Origin: Muricea muricata
Taxonomy: Eukaryota > Cnidaria > Anthozoa > Malacalcyonacea > Plexauridae
Assembly: GCA_963855995.1 (NCBI GenBank)
Contig: OY979716.1
Span: 52,006,846 to 52,070,845, forward strand
Direction: 5' to 3'
DNA: 64,000 nucleotides
Positions 21,177 to 33,668 of the stretch are shown here, in pieces. The notes under the pieces are model-generated. The model saw only the letters and a list, made by a program, of their open reading frames with translations, ran no database searches and had not been told where the DNA came from. The stretch's first letter is position 1. Every line of letters starts with the position of its first letter. The position numbers and the translations under genes were made by a program.

Positions 21177-22840
21177 TTATCTATAACTTTTCCAATATTG
21201 GTAACAATCTCCCTGATGAATCTTCATCAAAGCGAGACCATTCAGGCATTCTTCAACGATGGTACTGCGTTTGTAGTCTTTCAGTATTCTAAGTTGAGAA
21301 ATTGAACGTTCACATTCACAAGAAGTAATAGGAGGTGGTCCTAAAACTTGAAGTAAAACTTTAATATTCTCAAAACCATCAAAACAGGCAGCTTTCAAGG
21401 TTGATGCAATATTAGATGGGCGAAGTCCCTCAAAAGTCATCCAATACCTTTCCCACAACGAAAGCTCAGCATCTAAAGCTAAAGGATTGGATAAATCATC
21501 ATAATAAAAAATAGAAGCAGTCTTGAACTCGTCTTTCCAATCAACCTCCTTACTAATCAAAGATATCATTTTTGTTGGCACGATACATAATCCTTTATAG
21601 ACATTAACACTATCTAGAACAAAACGTGTCTGTAAAGATAAATTAAAATGATCAGTCAGTAGAATGGTAATAGTACGTTTGTAATACTCTGATACAGATG
21701 TGAAAGGGTGGTTACCCCTCAGTCTGTCTACCCACATTCCTTGGCTTTGACTCTTCAATGTCCAGCTCACCTGCCCACATAACAGCTTCTTGATACCAGG
21801 CATCATGGTAGGTATCTACAAAATCCGTCATTAAAATCATGTTGTCTTTTAAGCTGGTAATTAAGTGAATCCCATCCATGATATCAAGACTATTCCCTTG
21901 CAATAACTGTGTCATAGGAAGAGTTACATCTAGTACATGTCTGGTAATATGAAATACTACAATAAAATCAAAAGTAGAAATGTGTCTAAAATGAGACTGG
22001 GCATTACTAGAAAAAGAAGCTTATACTTGCCCTCCGCATTATCTGCCATATCCTCAAGTACATGATACAAAGGGATAAAGAGCTCCTGGAAAGTATCCAT
22101 ACCTTCAATACGCTCTACCCACCAAACGTCAACTAATTATACTCACCTCAAAAGGTATTTTGTGTGTTTAGAGATATTGATGAAATGGGAAATCTCATTG
22201 ACATGTTTCATCATGTTCTTTACGTCAATTATAGCCAAAGCATCACAAACAGATAAATTTAATCTGTGGCTGTAACAGTGTGTATAAACAGCTTTACTGT
22301 TTAGCTTTAAAATCTAGGCAGATAAACCATTTATGTGTCCAGCCACTGCACCTGCACCATCATAACCTTGCCCACAACAATCTTCAATTGACAAGGTTAA
22401 ATCTCCAAGTGCTTCCAAAATCAGTTTTGCAAGTTGGGCACCACTCAACCTGCACATGCAGTGTAAAATGTGATGAACGCTTCTCTGATGTTCATCTCAC
22501 TGTCAACAAAACGTAACAGAAGTGACATTTGCTCCTTACGAGAAGAGTCAGAAGCCTTATCAGCAATAATGCAAAAAAACATACTGCTTTTGATATCCTT
22601 GATGATCACCTCACTAATCACCTGGCCACAACATTTAATAATTTTGTTCCGACTAGTCTTAGAAATATAACTATGGTTCTTACTACAAGTCTTTAAAGTA
22701 TGGCGCACCAGACTAGACAAAAATGCTTCTTTCGAGGAGCAAGACTTGTTTGAAAAAATCGTACTGATAAATTTTCTCAAATAAGACTTTTTGAAAAAAA
22801 TACGACTTTTCAAACAAAAATTAAACCTTTTCAAAGAAAA
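21177..22840 (-). pseudogene. hAT-type transposase, decayed
   Basis: On the minus strand, 22834-22445 has the DUF4371-like start of the catalytic region (MFFCIIADKASDSSRKEQMS, then LLLRFVDSEMNIREAF). Decayed frames to about 22190 follow (CCGQGYDGAGAV-like, HCYSHRLNLSVCDALAI). The frame 21806-21177 holds the C-terminal hAT dimerisation region: PPPITSCECERSISQLRILK and EECLNGLALMKIHQ. Stops and frameshifts separate the parts. The N-terminal zinc finger seen in complete relatives is missing: upstream of 22834 the sequence is low-complexity T/A repeats. A DDE transposase of this type would cut and paste DNA with 8-bp target duplications; none found here. Confidence 0.75.
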
Positions 22841-22849
22841 AATATTACT

Positions 22850-23855
22850 CTTTAAAAAAAAATAGAACTTCTTTTAAATTATAATACTTATTCTTGCACA
22901 ATACTTGTTTTGTAAAAATAGGCAGCTGGGAAATTTGTCTGAGCATGCGCCAGATAAGCCTGTGTGAACGCGTGGAAATTGCGTGATTTACGCGTGATAT
23001 TTAAAAATTATATAACAAACATGGATCACAAGCATTTTCAGTGGGCTAAACGACCTTTTGGCATAATTTTTAAGAGCACGCTAACAAATCAGGTGAGTAG
23101 ATATAAACATGAAGGCCAAGTTCCAGCTAAAATCATGTTGGAGCAAAAGGCTGATTTTTTAAAATTTGACTCAAATTAGTGAACGCTCATACTCGAACAA
23201 CAATACAAAAATGTCACTGAAATCGATCAAATAAATGCATTAGTCAATTGAGAAATATCTTTACCATTTGTACGAAAACGTTTATACAGTATCAAAGACA
23301 TCATTGCACTGACGGCCCACGTGATTGTGGATGTTTTATCACTTTCACGACCATTTCAACAACAATCATAATTTTTAAAGTACGTTTCCGGTAGCGAGTT
23401 TCACAACAAACTATTGGCCATGAGGGGAATTAATAAAACAAAAAAAATGGTTTCGAAAGGAACGTAAACAAATAGGAAGAAACAGGAAATAAATATCTTT
23501 TTGGAGCAAAAGCTAAATTTTTCAGTATTAAGTCAAACATAAATTCAACATCGTGCTGAATTATTGGCAACCCACTCACATGTCAAAGTTTGGAAATTTG
23601 CTTCAACAGACGATGTCATCACTTCAAAATATGATTAACTGACAGCTATATCAGTCCTTTACTAAAATCAATAAACATTTGGGAACAAAATTATAACTGG
23701 CTTGTCAAAGAAACTAAAAACTTGGAACTTTAGCACGAACCGGTCTTGTATTGATAAGCGTTTCACTTGACTGACCATGATCGGATTTAGAGTCACTAGT
23801 TTTGCCGTCACGGTTACTCATAAATATGGCCTTGTATAGGCAACTTTTGAACTAA
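22850..23855. other. no gene recognised
   Basis: A 71-codon plus frame (22964-23179) contains MDHKHFQWAKRPFG followed by a good splice donor (GTGAGTAG), so a lone 5' exon is possible. A GGAGCAAAAG motif with similar flanks recurs at about 23139 and 23499. Nothing else supported. Confidence 0.3.
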
Positions 23856-24289
23856 TGTAGCAGCAATGTACCGTTTTTGTTACTGATACAGGATAACTTC
23901 GATACGTGTATACTTGATTTAACTTTCTTTAATTCTCAAAGGCCTTAGATACAGTTCAAAACTATATAAACCGTACAGATAAACATATTACAATAACACA
24001 CATACAAGAATAATTACTTAACACACATGCACGAACAATAATTACAAACTTACGTTATGTCATTCTTTGTTGCCTTGACCGTTTAGCAAGCTATTTCACT
24101 GAAGTACCGTAACCATATAATATATCATAATATCATTATCCGTTTATGACATTAACCGATTTATACCATCAACCGTTTTGATAAAACTATGTCGTTTATA
24201 TATCTTCGAAGCTGGATAATTTATGCACACACATAATGATCCTATTGTTCATACTCTGATTAGTTAATACTTGTAAATTTGCCTTTACA
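23856..24289 (-). repeat. solo LTR of the BEL family seen at 13.2 kb
   Basis: From about 24020 to 24289 it matches the antisense LTR at 13373-13652, ending in the same CCTTTACA. It extends the LTR leftwards to a TGTAGC at 23856, so the full LTR is about 434 bp. No internal BEL sequence flanks it, so it is probably a recombination-derived solo LTR. A convincing target duplication was not found, so the left boundary is uncertain. Confidence 0.65.
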
Positions 24290-24295
24290 GGCGGT

Positions 24296-26640
24296 GAACC
24301 AGCAGTGGTTACACAGTAGCTAAAAAGTAAGGGAAAACTCTTCAATGTATAAGTCCATAGGCGATACAGCCATGGCAAGAAACAGACACCAAATTTTTGA
24401 GAAAGATGTCTCAAGTGTAGCAAACACCCTTCAAAATATGGTAAATCTTTTTGAATCGGACACTGATCATGAAATAACAGATATGATTCACTTGTCAAGT
24501 GGACTTGTAGCCACAACAGATGTAAAGGCAGACTTACAAAGAACAAAACAACGAGGAGCAGAATGTGTGACTGCTTTTCTAAAAACCAGGTTGCTAGTTT
24601 CGGAGCCGGATATCTTTTCAGCAATTCCTAAGCTAAAATTTGTAAAAACCTTTGCATCAATGGCAAAAAAAGTTAAAGTTAGTTAAATAAAAGGTTTGGA
24701 AGCCACCTCTAAAAATAACCATAACCTGTTTCCTCGAATGCTCTTGCTAGCACAAAGTAGAAATGTGGACATCGAAGAAGTGCTAACTTATTCTTTGGGT
24801 CCATTTCCTTTATTTCTTTCAACAGAGATGGGCACCTAGCGCAAGACCCAGAAAAGCAAAGTGATGACGTTAATAGAATCAAGTGTCCAAGATCACACAG
24901 TCGACAATGTTCCGAAGGGAAATGCAATAATTCTTGATGGAGTGGCACTCATTCAGGCTACAAAGAAGCTGCCTTCATCATTTGGGGAACTTGCAGAGCA
25001 ATTGTTTTTTAAGGGTGATAAAGTTGGCAATTTATCACAAATCTTAGCGTATCGATTTTGTGGTAGACAGATATCCCGATATAAGCAATAAACAACCTCG
25101 AACAGAACAAGCGGGCAAGTGGGGAATAAGCAATAATCAATACATATGAAGCTGAGCAGAAATTGCCAGCACAGTGGGGCAAGTTTCTTGGGCATTGTCA
25201 AAACAAAGAAGCATTCATTCAGTTTTTGTTCAAGCAGTGGTGCGCATACATGTCGATGAAGTTCACACAGCGTCCCAGTCACATGAAAGCATTGTAATAA
25301 AGAGCCCAGATACAGACATCTTCATTAGAGACCTTTAGTTTGGAGTTTACGGTAAACCTGAGACACATCCTTTGAGATAGAAATAAAACTAGTGACCGTG
25401 AAATGTTTTACCTGTACGAACTATTAATAAGAATAAATACACTGCACATACACAGATCGTTCGATCACATACACTTGCTGACTGACGTCAATTATTTTCC
25501 TGCTTACATGGCTTCACGTTTGAATTGTGGCGTTTCATGTTTGAATTCAACAATTGAACTGCTAGACATGCTCATAGCGGCTCACTACAAACATCAAACG
25601 TCAACTCGAACGTCAAGCGATTGAGGCCCTAAACTATTTTCTGTCAGTGATACCTTTCGGTGGTCATACAAGTACATCGTAGATCAGTATTTTCGATTTA
25701 TTGAATACATCGTTTAGTTTGAGCACTTCACGGTTCATGATTTCGTTTTTATAAGAATGAACACGCTTGAGGTTTGCCGTTTGCCGTAAACGCCAATCTA
25801 AAGGTCCCTATTATTTTGGTCCCTGGTTTGAATGAAAAACTTGTATCATAGATGTCAGATGTGTTCAACAGCAAATAGGTGAGAAGGCAAAGCATTAGTT
25901 CGATTCCACGCATATACAAGTAAGCAATACGTGGGTAGATTATATAAATAATTAGGATGTTTTAGATGTATGGTAGGTACATGTAGTTTTTCCAAAAACA
26001 CATCAGCTTGTGCATGACTTGGTCAATATTAGTTCCTTGATCATTTGTAGGGTGTGATTCCACAAGCTCATTTTATGGTGCAAGTAAGAGATCAATCTAG
26101 AAGTTGCTTTCAAATGACAAGACAGCTCTTGAGACATTTGTGCGCGTCTTGATGAAAATTTTGACGTTGATGAATCCATTCAACAAAACCTCGGGTCATT
26201 TACGCGCATGTTATATGGGGCTAAGGTACCACATCTGTCAATAAAGCAAGGTATGACTTGTACAGAATGGGTAAATTTTCGGATGCAACATTGCCTCCAA
26301 ATAAAGATTTCTCTTACAATACATTCATCGAGCAAGCTACCAGGCTGCAATATGGAAAAAAGCAACAACACCAATAATTGTGTGCCTTCACTAAGAAAGT
26401 ACTGATGTTGTATGACTGACACAGAAATATGCTCCTGATGTGCTGCATAAAGATTGCAAATGCAAAACAGGCTTTTCAAGCTTATGATGTTCTTGTAAAA
26501 AGGCAAAAAACAAGTGCAATGAAATGTGCCAGTGTGTCAGATGTGCAAATTGTCCACACTGGTCTAGTGAAAGCGGTAGCCTTGATGAAGATTATTCGGA
26601 TGACGTAGGAAGTAATACAGAGGAAGAAAACTTGTAGTAT
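24296..26640 (+). pseudogene. C-terminal half of a multicopy Cys-rich gene family, decayed
   Basis: The first frame (24345-24686) gives TDHEITDMIHLSSGLVATTD. The next gives AIILDGVALIQATKKLPSSF and GELAEQLFFK (24861-25091). A broken stretch follows to about 25340. From 26150 the frames give QNLGSFTRMLYGAK, then a Cys-rich end CKCKTGFSSL, CSCKKAKNKCNEMCQCVRC and an acidic tail ending at 26637. The order IDGM-like motif, long middle, Cys-rich C-terminus matches by eye a widespread uncharacterised invertebrate and fish family. Many stops and frameshifts. The solo LTR abuts its left edge. Function unknown. Confidence 0.5.
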
Positions 26641-27340
26641 TGTATATTATCTTAACAAAAAACCTATGCAACACAGCTAAGGAAATGTGTGCTATTATGT
26701 TGCATAGACATGTACGAAACATATTTAATCTAGTGGTATTGATATTTTGAATGAATAGTACTTAATTTATTTGTTATTACATAATTAATTTTTTGCCTAA
26801 CGCCAACTTTTGAACTGTTATTTATTATGGTTAGTGTGACAGCTGTACACTACAGTAAAACTACGAATTGTCCTACGAATTCGTCAAAGGCATGTACAAA
26901 ACTTATAAATATAAAAGTGACCAATACTCGAATGTTTGGTATGTTGTGTAACATTTGTCTCATGCAAATTACCATGTTTCAATATATTGCTCGCTTTTAG
27001 AAGTTGTATTAACTTGTATTAGGTGTTGAATGACACAATTCGCAAAATTTACCTTGTATAAAATGTATAAAACAATGCTGTGCATAATGCTTAAGATTGG
27101 CTGTTCATTCATATTTATGATCTGAGTTGTTTGTGAGCCCAAGTTTCACCCTCATACTTCAAGTATAATAATCTCTTACCAATCTTTTACCTTATATATA
27201 TATACTGATCATGATTGTTTCAAAAAATGCATAAGATCGCCTAAAATGTTCAAATCAGGTTACTAGGTTCAAAACTATCATTCTTAGCAAAATAGTAGTG
27301 TACATGCACGGTACAAACAAGTCTGTGAGTGTGATTATGA
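26641..27340. other. no gene recognised
   Basis: AT-rich non-coding sequence. A CAGTAAAACTACGAATTGTC stretch near 26855 resembles pogo-type ends but no inverted partner was found downstream. Confidence 0.4.
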
Positions 27341-29410
27341 GAAAAGTAATTTGGGTAAATTTCTCAGAAATTCGTCATGTCTGTACAAACTCTGGAAAAG
27401 TAAGGTTTCAACAGGCAATGATAGATGTCCGTGAGCACAGAATGAGTATTAGAGAAGCAGCTGCTAAATAGGAGGTTACAAAAACATCTCTTCATGACAG
27501 TGTAAGTGGTAAAGTTGAGCTTGATCGAAGATCTGGGCCATCAAGTATGTTGACCAAAGCCGAAGAATCTCGTCTGGCTGACAGAGCTCGCGAACCCTGG
27601 TTTTGGTCAAACCAAGGATGATTTGCTGGACGCTGTTAAAAAACTTGTTGAAGCAGACAGACGCAAAACCTCATTCGTTAACTGCCTAGGCGATAGATGG
27701 TATTAAATGGCATCCATCAGTTTTACTCAGAAGTGCACGCCCCCTCGAAAAAAGAAATGAGCGAAGATATCTTCCAGATTTAGATCAATGGTTTTCTGAA
27801 TATGAGAAATTGTTTGATGATCATGGCCTTGCTAACCCGTCCTGCCTAGATCTGGAATTGTGATGAGAGAGAGTGTGACCTCCTAGGTAGAGCTGGCAAG
27901 ATCTTGGGCCCTTCTGCTGCAAAGGAAAAGCCATACAGAGTGATAACCGGCACAAAGGAGCATTTAACGGTTCTACCATGTTTTAATGCGTGTGGACAAT
28001 GGGTGCCACTTACTTTCTTTTTCTTGGTAAAAGGATCCTGAAAACCTACAACCCATTGGATGGCGGTGTTCCTGGAAGTGTGTACTCGACGACAGAGACA
28101 GAGAAAGGTTACATGGATAGCTTTTACATAAGGTTTGCCAGTCACTTCATTGCCCAACTGTGACCGCAAAGACTTGTTGTTTTACTTGTTGATAGCCATG
28201 AATCCCATATCGATCTTGAAACATTCAAGCTTGCAAAGAACAACATTCATATTTTTGCTCTTTTAAAGAATGCTACCCATCTGGTACAACCAGCAGATGT
28301 TGGTCTCTTTGGCACCATCAAACAGACTTGGTACAAACATGTAAGGATCTACCATCAGCAGAATCCAAATACCAACATGACAAAGAAGGAATTTCTGTTT
28401 GGTTTTCAAATCAACATGGAAAGAAGTAATGAGACCGTCCATTGTAGTCTATGCATTTAGAAAGTCTGGTATTTTTCCACTGGATAGGTACAAAATTACT
28501 GATGAGCAGGTAAAGCCATCACTTGTGTATAATACATCATCTGTTCCTGCAACACCACCTACATCCTCAACAGCAGTTTTGCCATCAATCATAACATATA
28601 ATTCACCCTCCACATCTGTAGTTTCGTCAGCAGCTTCAAGGGAAACAAATTCACCTAGTGCAGCTTCCTTGCAGACACCCTCTCTTCCATGTGACAAAAA
28701 AATCAGCTTTTGATGCTCTAGGAGACACGCTTCAAACGCCAACAAAATTAAAACATAGACACCATGTAGAAGACCGATACGACTTGCCTGGTAGCCCTGT
28801 ATTCATGGCCTGAAGCACTTGTACAAATCAGAAGCTACACAGTGTAAAGAAAACCAATCACCACATATTAATACAAATTTTAGCGTTTCTCTGTTGACTC
28901 CAATAACTCCTTTGACTTCACAGCCTTCATTGTCATCATGTTTGCGGTCAGTACACCAGACAATATAGCAACAAGTTTTTCCAGTCCTTGATGATATTGG
29001 TTTATCCATCTGCTACCGACCACCCTAAAAAGACCAGCAACAAAATCTCACTACCAAACGTTATGACCAGTGAGACCTCAACGAAGATTCTTCACGATGA
29101 GAAATAAAAAAATCACGGGGACTTGCAGAGAAGCAGAAGAGGTTAGAAGAAACGTAATAAAAAACCCCTGCAAAACAGAAAGTTGCTGAAGTTCAAGAAA
29201 GGGTGGAATGTGATAAGAATACATGCAAAATATGTCTTGCACAGTACATGTTAACTGACGATGAGAATTTCCAGTGAGTTATGTGTGATAGATCCAAATT
29301 TCGCATGTATATTGAATGCATTGGTGAGCAAGCCTATCATGACATATCAGGCAGTGGCTCTATGCTTGAAGAAGTAAACATATCGATGGTTGAAAGGTAT
29401 TTTATTTAAA
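27341..29410 (+). pseudogene. pogo-like (Tc1/mariner superfamily) transposase, decayed
   Basis: The N-terminal HTH is clear at 27405-27560 (FQQAMIDVREHRMSIREAAA, VTKTSLHDSVSGK), with a stop in it. The DDE_1-type core follows across several frames: PYRVITGTKEHLTVLPCFNA (about 27930), VVLLVDSHESHIDLETFKLA (about 28175) and NATHLVQPADVGLFGTIKQT (about 28270). The last two supply the second and third catalytic Asp. The region of the first Asp (about 27850) is frameshifted. FRKSGIFPLDRYKI (about 28455) and a Ser/Thr-rich tail come next. A Cys-rich PHD-like end (CKICLAQYML, about 29226) closes it. At least six lesions; no terminal inverted repeats confirmed. Confidence 0.8.
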
Positions 29411-29474
29411 AGTCTGTGACGACTACTGAATTTTTAAATGTCTCTACAATTATTACATGATTTCATTTATTCTA

Positions 29475-30845
29475 GTGTTGATGCAAACAGACAGAACAGA
29501 TCTATCTTTACTGATGATGAAGAATCTAGTAAAGGTGAAAGTGATTCTGATGAAGATGCCAGGTACAACTTAAAAACCTTTAACTTTTGGTTAAAAATGT
29601 GATTTTACAGTCATCTAAAAAGTAGCATCTGAAAAATTGTTCATCAGTTCATCTTCCAACTTTGAGGAATGCCTGAGAATATACCATCAAACTATTTCTT
29701 ACAGTTTTTACAACATTCAGTTGTATTCAAATTAGCTTTAATGTGGGTGTTCAATAGAAATATATTGTCAAATATATGATTGGCTAATTTAAACAACACG
29801 AAATTGTAAAAACTATGAGGAACAGTTTCAATATAAAGTTAGAGAATGTACTGATAAACATTTTTTGGAAACATGTCAATTGGCACAACTGCAATTAAAC
29901 ATTGTTATTTTCTTTTTTTTAATATCAGCCATACATGAACTTGATGTTCAAAGGTAAAGTAATCCTTTCAATTAATGATACAATTTAGCCATTACGTATC
30001 TGATCGGTTTTCCCTTTTTAGTCTCACACAAGGTGATACAGCTGGTGACAATGAAGAGTATAGTGATGAAACTGGTGATGAAGTCATAATTAAAAAAGAA
30101 GATGAGACAGAAAGTATTTTGGGGTACAAGAGCGCTAACCCAAATTTTGCTCCTTTCCGAAAGTTCAGCCGAGAAAATGAACTGAGCCCATACCAATAGG
30201 AGTTAAAAATGGTGCAAGGAAAGAAAATTATTTGCTCCCTGGATTTACTACTTGCAGTTTTTAAAGCCAGATGCCAAACACCTGGGGGCACTGTTGTGCC
30301 AACTGTTCATCATCTTTGTGGGTGTTGCCATCATCATCAAGTCATCATACACATAAATTCTGTTCCTCTCATGAAACCAATGAGGTGTATGCAAATAATT
30401 TACAAATCATGACTTCCATAATGGTATCTGGAAATCAGTTTGCAAAGATTGAGCAGATGGCAAGATTTTTACATATTCAATTTATGTCGAAGTCAACCTA
30501 TTATAGATTCCAAAGGTTGTATGTGGTTCCTAAAATCAACGAGTGGTGGATGTGGATGAAACAAGAGCTTTTTACAGAGTTTTTTGGCCAAGATGTTGTG
30601 GTAGGTGGTGATGGCCAATGTGATTCACCAGGCTTAAATGCCAAGAATATCTGCAATTTCATGAAGGAGGCTACCTCAAATTATATTCTTGACTTTGAAG
30701 TCTTGGACAAAAGACATGTTGGCCTCGTCTCTACCAACATGGAAAAGGAAGCAGCTCAGCAAAGTCTTGATCGCCTGAAACAAAAGCTGAAAATTGTTTA
30801 ATTTGTTACTGATGCTTCTGCATCTGTAATTGCATTACTAGGTAC
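29475..30845 (+). pseudogene. Kolobok/THAP-family transposase core, decayed
   Basis: Acidic exon-like segments (about 29476-29561 and 30022-30199: DETGDEVIIKKEDETE) lead to a core frame 30271-30801. This contains SIMVSGNQFAKIEQMARFLH, STYYRFQRLYVVPKINEWW, VVVGGDGQCDSPGLNAK and VLDKRHVGLVSTNMEKEAAQ. The GGDG/DSPG block, a long gap and the MEKEA block are shared with transposase proteins that carry N-terminal THAP domains in fish and cnidarians, which I assign to the Kolobok group. A stop at 30799-30801 is followed by about 30 recognisable codons (FVTDASASVIALL). The rest of the core is deleted, and several His/Cys motifs near 30300 are frameshifted. Confidence 0.55.
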
Positions 30846-31585
30846 AGTAACACTGTGATGTAAATATATTAGGTAGTTAGGGGACAGTGTGGGTACAAAA
30901 GTGGAATATAGGAAAGTGGGTTTAATGTACCAGTCAATTCCAACTGCAATCATTCCCCCGGGCAACCCCCCAGGATTTGACCAGAGTTTAAGGCGGGGGT
31001 TAACCTTAAATGTAGTCATTGAATTCAAAAGGCTATAACTGGTCATAATTAAGTGCAAACTATGGCAAACTATATATATGAAGAAAGATTATGAATATTC
31101 AATTTATGCTATCATTATATACATTGTAACCTGACACCAGCCACCACATGCTGAGACATACCTAAGTATCTTTGAGAAAAGATTTCCGATCAGGTATTGT
31201 ATCAAATCACCCAATTTTTGTAACAAGTGAGAGATTAGGCATGTCTTTCTTGGATAAGCATAGAATTTTTTTATCTTTTAACGAACTAACACAGCAGCTG
31301 GTCAAAATACCTGGTCGAAATTGGGGAGACAATTTTTTTAATAATTTCCTTAAAATATATCATACTAAATCATCTAAGAGAGGACTGTGAGAGCATCTTC
31401 TGAAAATTTCATTAAAATTGAGTAAATACATAAGAAGTTATCCTTTCTCAACTGGGAAAAACCAGCATTATGAGAAAATGAGCTTTAAAGTTTGCGATAC
31501 CTAAATATCACACATGTTAACCTACAATAAAACTTTTTCTGTTTTTAGAAGCGTACAATATATGTTAATACTGTTCATAACCCTC
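30846..31585. other. no gene recognised
   Basis: A 72-codon plus frame (31172-31390) has no recognisable motif. Nothing else supported. Confidence 0.35.
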
Positions 31586-31590
31586 CTGCT

Positions 31591-31990
31591 TCATAGGTTA
31601 CACCTTCTGCATAGCTTCAGTTTGACGTCGCTTCCTCGCTTTATTTGTTGCCTGCAAATACGACTTTCGTAATTGTTTCTTGTCATGGGTAAATGAAGCT
31701 CTCCTTGTGTGCTCACCAGTATTTCCAGAATTGCCACCAGTTGCTTCTGATATGCAGGCTTGGAAATACAGGGCATATTCATTATGCTGCAAAATGATGC
31801 CAAACCTTCATAACCACCTCCAGTCTTTAGAGAGTGGTCAACTGCTCTTCGGTTGATGTCATATGACATTCCCTTTTCAGTTATGCTGCTCAAAGAATCA
31901 AGGAATGTCTCTTCATTGGATTAACTACATGATACTGATAGCTCACTTTTCACTGATAGCCCATACCGACGAGCAGGGTCTTCGCCCAAT
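31591..31990 (-). pseudogene. fragment of a Mutator-like transposase-domain gene
   Basis: Minus-strand reading gives DPARRYGLSVKSELSVSCS, a stop, then SYDINRRAVDHSLKTGGGYE and GLASFCSIMNMPCISKPAYQ. The VNRRAV...G.GY..L..FC..MN.P..SKPAY pattern matches by eye the N-terminal part of the Mutator-like transposase domain common in cnidarians. Only about 130 codons remain and the catalytic part is absent. It lies just outside the left TIR of the next element. Confidence 0.55.
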
Positions 31991-32424
31991 GTGATATTAC
32001 CTAGATGATAAGAAGAAACTATGTGACCTGTTGGCCAAATAAATTTTTGTAGACAGTAGTTGACTAAAACATATATTTCAATGTAGATTTATATAGTATA
32101 CTGCTTTAAAATATTTTCAAATACACAACAGTGATATTGGTTAAAGTGCACCTGACCTCAAAATTTTTTTTGATGTAATCGGAAAGATTGTGATTTTAGA
32201 AGATTTTTGGCGCAAAAATTTTTCAAATTTGATAAATTCTCTGCCCTTAAGCTACGGGGAAACCTTGTCTGTATCTCGCTCACGGCCGTGCCATGGGAGT
32301 TTGGGGAGAGTAAGGTCTGTGACGTAAATTCCGGACTTGTATCTAATTAACATTGTAGTAAACACTATAGAATGTCGAAGTGTGGACACATCTAGGGCTA
32401 GGAATTATCGTTTTTATTTGACAA

Positions 32425-33358
32425 ATGTCTTCCAATTCATCCGAATCCGAGACATCTTATTATTCGGATAGTGAAGATGTAAAAGAATATGCGGATTACG
32501 AAAGAGAAGTTGAACTTTCATCCGAAGATGAGTCTACACACAGAGCGAAGCAGATTCATCAGTCCAAGGAGAAAGCGCCATTTGTGCTGATGATCCTGTC
32601 GCCGATGCTGAGTGGACGGCCAAGTATGAAAAGAATATGATGGAGATAAAAGAACAAGAAACAAGAATGAATAGCCGACTTGATGGGAGTGTAGAAATTA
32701 GTGAATGGGGTACGCATATATAAAAATATATTTGTGGCTATATATACAGCAGTAAAATCGTGAAAATGCTACAATAGCTCTGGTTACAAATTGTATAAAA
32801 TATTTGTATATAAACTTTTAGGTGCAAATGTGGAAATTGTGTTAGGGAATTGATTTTTAATACATCGTATTTCTATTGTTGCCGTGAACTTCAAGGCTGT
32901 ATCGATGCTATTGAGATGGAGGAGGTGTTAAGAGATTTTCCATCTGGTACCAAGCTGACATGTGTGACTGAACACCCAGGATTTAACGTGGTCTGCCTTC
33001 AGAAATGGAGCCTGAAGCAAGCTGCGTGGAGATATAAAACGAAAGAGAATAGAAGGTACAAACAGGTGGAATCAGAAGAAAGGTATGTAACTTGCTAAAA
33101 TTTGAGCTACTAAATGGATATATTCCTCTGTAGTCGTACTGGTAATAACAAATTACCTAACTTTTGTCATTTTATAAAAAATATATCACAGGCTTACAAC
33201 GCCATGTCTTATTTATAGATATCTGCGAAGTATTTCATATCACGAATTTTCTCGCATGTTTTATGGTGTTTTGGGTGCCAAAAGAATTCCACTGCCTGCC
33301 TGTGCATATACGGCAATTAAAAAAAATTCCCCTGGAATGACCCAATTAATATTAATTT
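32425..33358 (+). pseudogene. P2X7 cytoplasmic-tail-like gene inside a transposon
   Basis: Exon 1 (32425-32709) starts with a Ser/Glu-rich acidic segment (MSSNSSESETSYYSDSEDV). It continues, after a one-base frameshift near 32540, as CADDPVADAEW and MNSRLDGSVEISEW. Exon 2 (about 32822-33080) has CKCGNCVREL, then CVTEHPGFNVVCLQKWSLKQ. Exon 3 (about 33220-33358) has ISYHEFSRMFYG and RIPLPACAYTAIKKNSPG. The Cys-rich CKCGNC, HPGF..VCL..W and RIPLPAC motifs in this order match the zinc-binding ballast domain known from the P2X7 receptor C-terminus and from stand-alone relatives in invertebrates. No channel segment is present. The exon 1/2 junction is off frame by one, so it is probably dead. It faces the THAP gene tail to tail. 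Confidence 0.65.
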
Positions 33359-33668
33359 AACATGAATAGTTTCATATAAAATTCACAAAATTTCTAAATG
33401 TCAATGCACTTTCTGTTTTATATTATCACTATTTACAACAGCTATAATATGCCTGAAAAATATAATTATAAATTTGCAATCAATCACATAATGTACTGTA
33501 AGGTTAATCTCTTTTGATTTACCTGTCACCCAATTTAGGGAACCCATTTATTCAATCCAACCATTTGAGGCATTTTACATGAACCTTAATATCATTAGTT
33601 ACACTGTCTTTCACTTTCATGCTACATAGTCATGTCTTATTCAAGAGGCTGTGTTAAGTGCAAAAAGA

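Noticed and set aside
26855..26895. pogo terminal inverted repeat
   Set aside because: The CAGTAAAACTACG start is suggestive, but no inverted partner was found after 29410.
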